Source: Pseudotabrizicola algicola
Lineage (GTDB): Bacteria; Pseudomonadota; Alphaproteobacteria; Rhodobacterales; Rhodobacteraceae
DNA: 64,000 bases
Direction of reading: 5' to 3'
Assembly: GCF_010915705.1 (NCBI RefSeq)
Contig: NZ_JAAIKE010000001.1
Location: 1,240,001-1,304,000, forward strand
The notes under the pieces were generated by a model, which searched no databases, was not told where the DNA came from, and saw only the letters and a program-made list of their open reading frames with translations. How positions within the stretch are numbered: position 1 is the stretch's first letter; the number at the start of each line of letters is the position of its first letter. The position numbers were made by a program, and so were the translations under genes. Shown here piece by piece: positions 63,440 through 64,000 of the stretch.

Positions 63440-63517
63440 TCGAAGATCATATCCTGCCTGCGCCGGTTTGCCCGGCTTACGCAGGGCAAGCTAGCACAGC
63501 CGCGCCACCCGGCCTAG

Positions 63518-63994
<477 letters not shown>

Positions 63995-64000
63995 CCCGGC

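Overview
The window is GC-rich chromosomal DNA from an alphaproteobacterium, most likely Rhodobacterales (Rhodobacter/Paracoccus relatives). Reasons: a two-receiver PleD diguanylate cyclase next to a DUF3572 gene, sdhE under a small HTH gene, mmcB, a ribB-ribH-nusB string, an LdtR-type MarR regulator, a tRNA-His with A73 and no G-1 (an alphaproteobacterial trait), many GTG starts and 4-base ATGA/GTGA gene overlaps. There is no prophage, insertion sequence, CRISPR array or rRNA. Most of it is core chromosome with two surface-polysaccharide loci inserted. Layout. 1-4848 (-): one tightly overlapping operon exbB-exbD-exbD-tonB-MoxR ATPase-VWA protein; the last gene leaves the window. 4960-7664 (-): a non-pyrrolysine MttB-family methyltransferase, a HAD phosphatase whose start lies in a triplicated 19-bp unit, and a DUF3572 gene. 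7803-9209 (+): pleD. 9229-11405 (-): EF-hand protein, ECF sigma factor, membrane protein placed like an anti-sigma factor, and a Spy/CpxP-like periplasmic protein. 11644-18141: DUF983, NUDIX, fatty-acid desaturase, HTH regulator, lipocalin, lipoprotein, aldo/keto reductase, MFS transporter. 18289-29519: metG, then a sialic-acid-type locus (neuA, neuC, neuB) with five glycosyltransferase-like genes and two tandem WaaA (Kdo transferase) homologues. 29581-35509: HDAC-like deacetylase, exported glutathione peroxidase, NUDIX, DUF1178, tex, tRNA-His, DUF6324. 35490-37672: mmcB, a structured RNA that looks like 6S RNA, DUF481 outer-membrane protein, small membrane protein. 37782-41555 (-): META-domain protein and the riboflavin genes ribE, ribB, ribH with nusB. 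41709-46295 (+): kpsS, a Wza/KpsD-type export lipoprotein, kpsC. 46292-51387: ldtR-like regulator, sdhE, HTH, aspartate aminotransferase, selO, a molybdopterin-fold protein. 51542-58975: small membrane ORF, tRNA-Pro, DUF192, two-domain cold-shock protein, pdxH, fabI, LysE exporter, gpt, aminotransferase, ppiD. 59020-63994: trpE, htrA/degP-type protease, HD phosphohydrolase, peptidoglycan-binding lipoprotein, 2Fe-2S ferredoxin. How it fits together. The neu locus encodes every step from UDP-GlcNAc to a CMP-activated nonulosonic acid (NeuC, NeuB, NeuA), and the kps locus encodes the Kdo-linker and export functions of an ABC-transporter (group 2-like) capsule, so the two may serve one sialylated or Kdo-linked surface glycan. 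The most unusual unit is the first operon. It joins a proton-motive-force motor (ExbB plus two ExbD, one with the proton-pathway Asp changed to Asn) and TonB to a MoxR/VWA chaperone-like pair, with no TonB-dependent receptor nearby.
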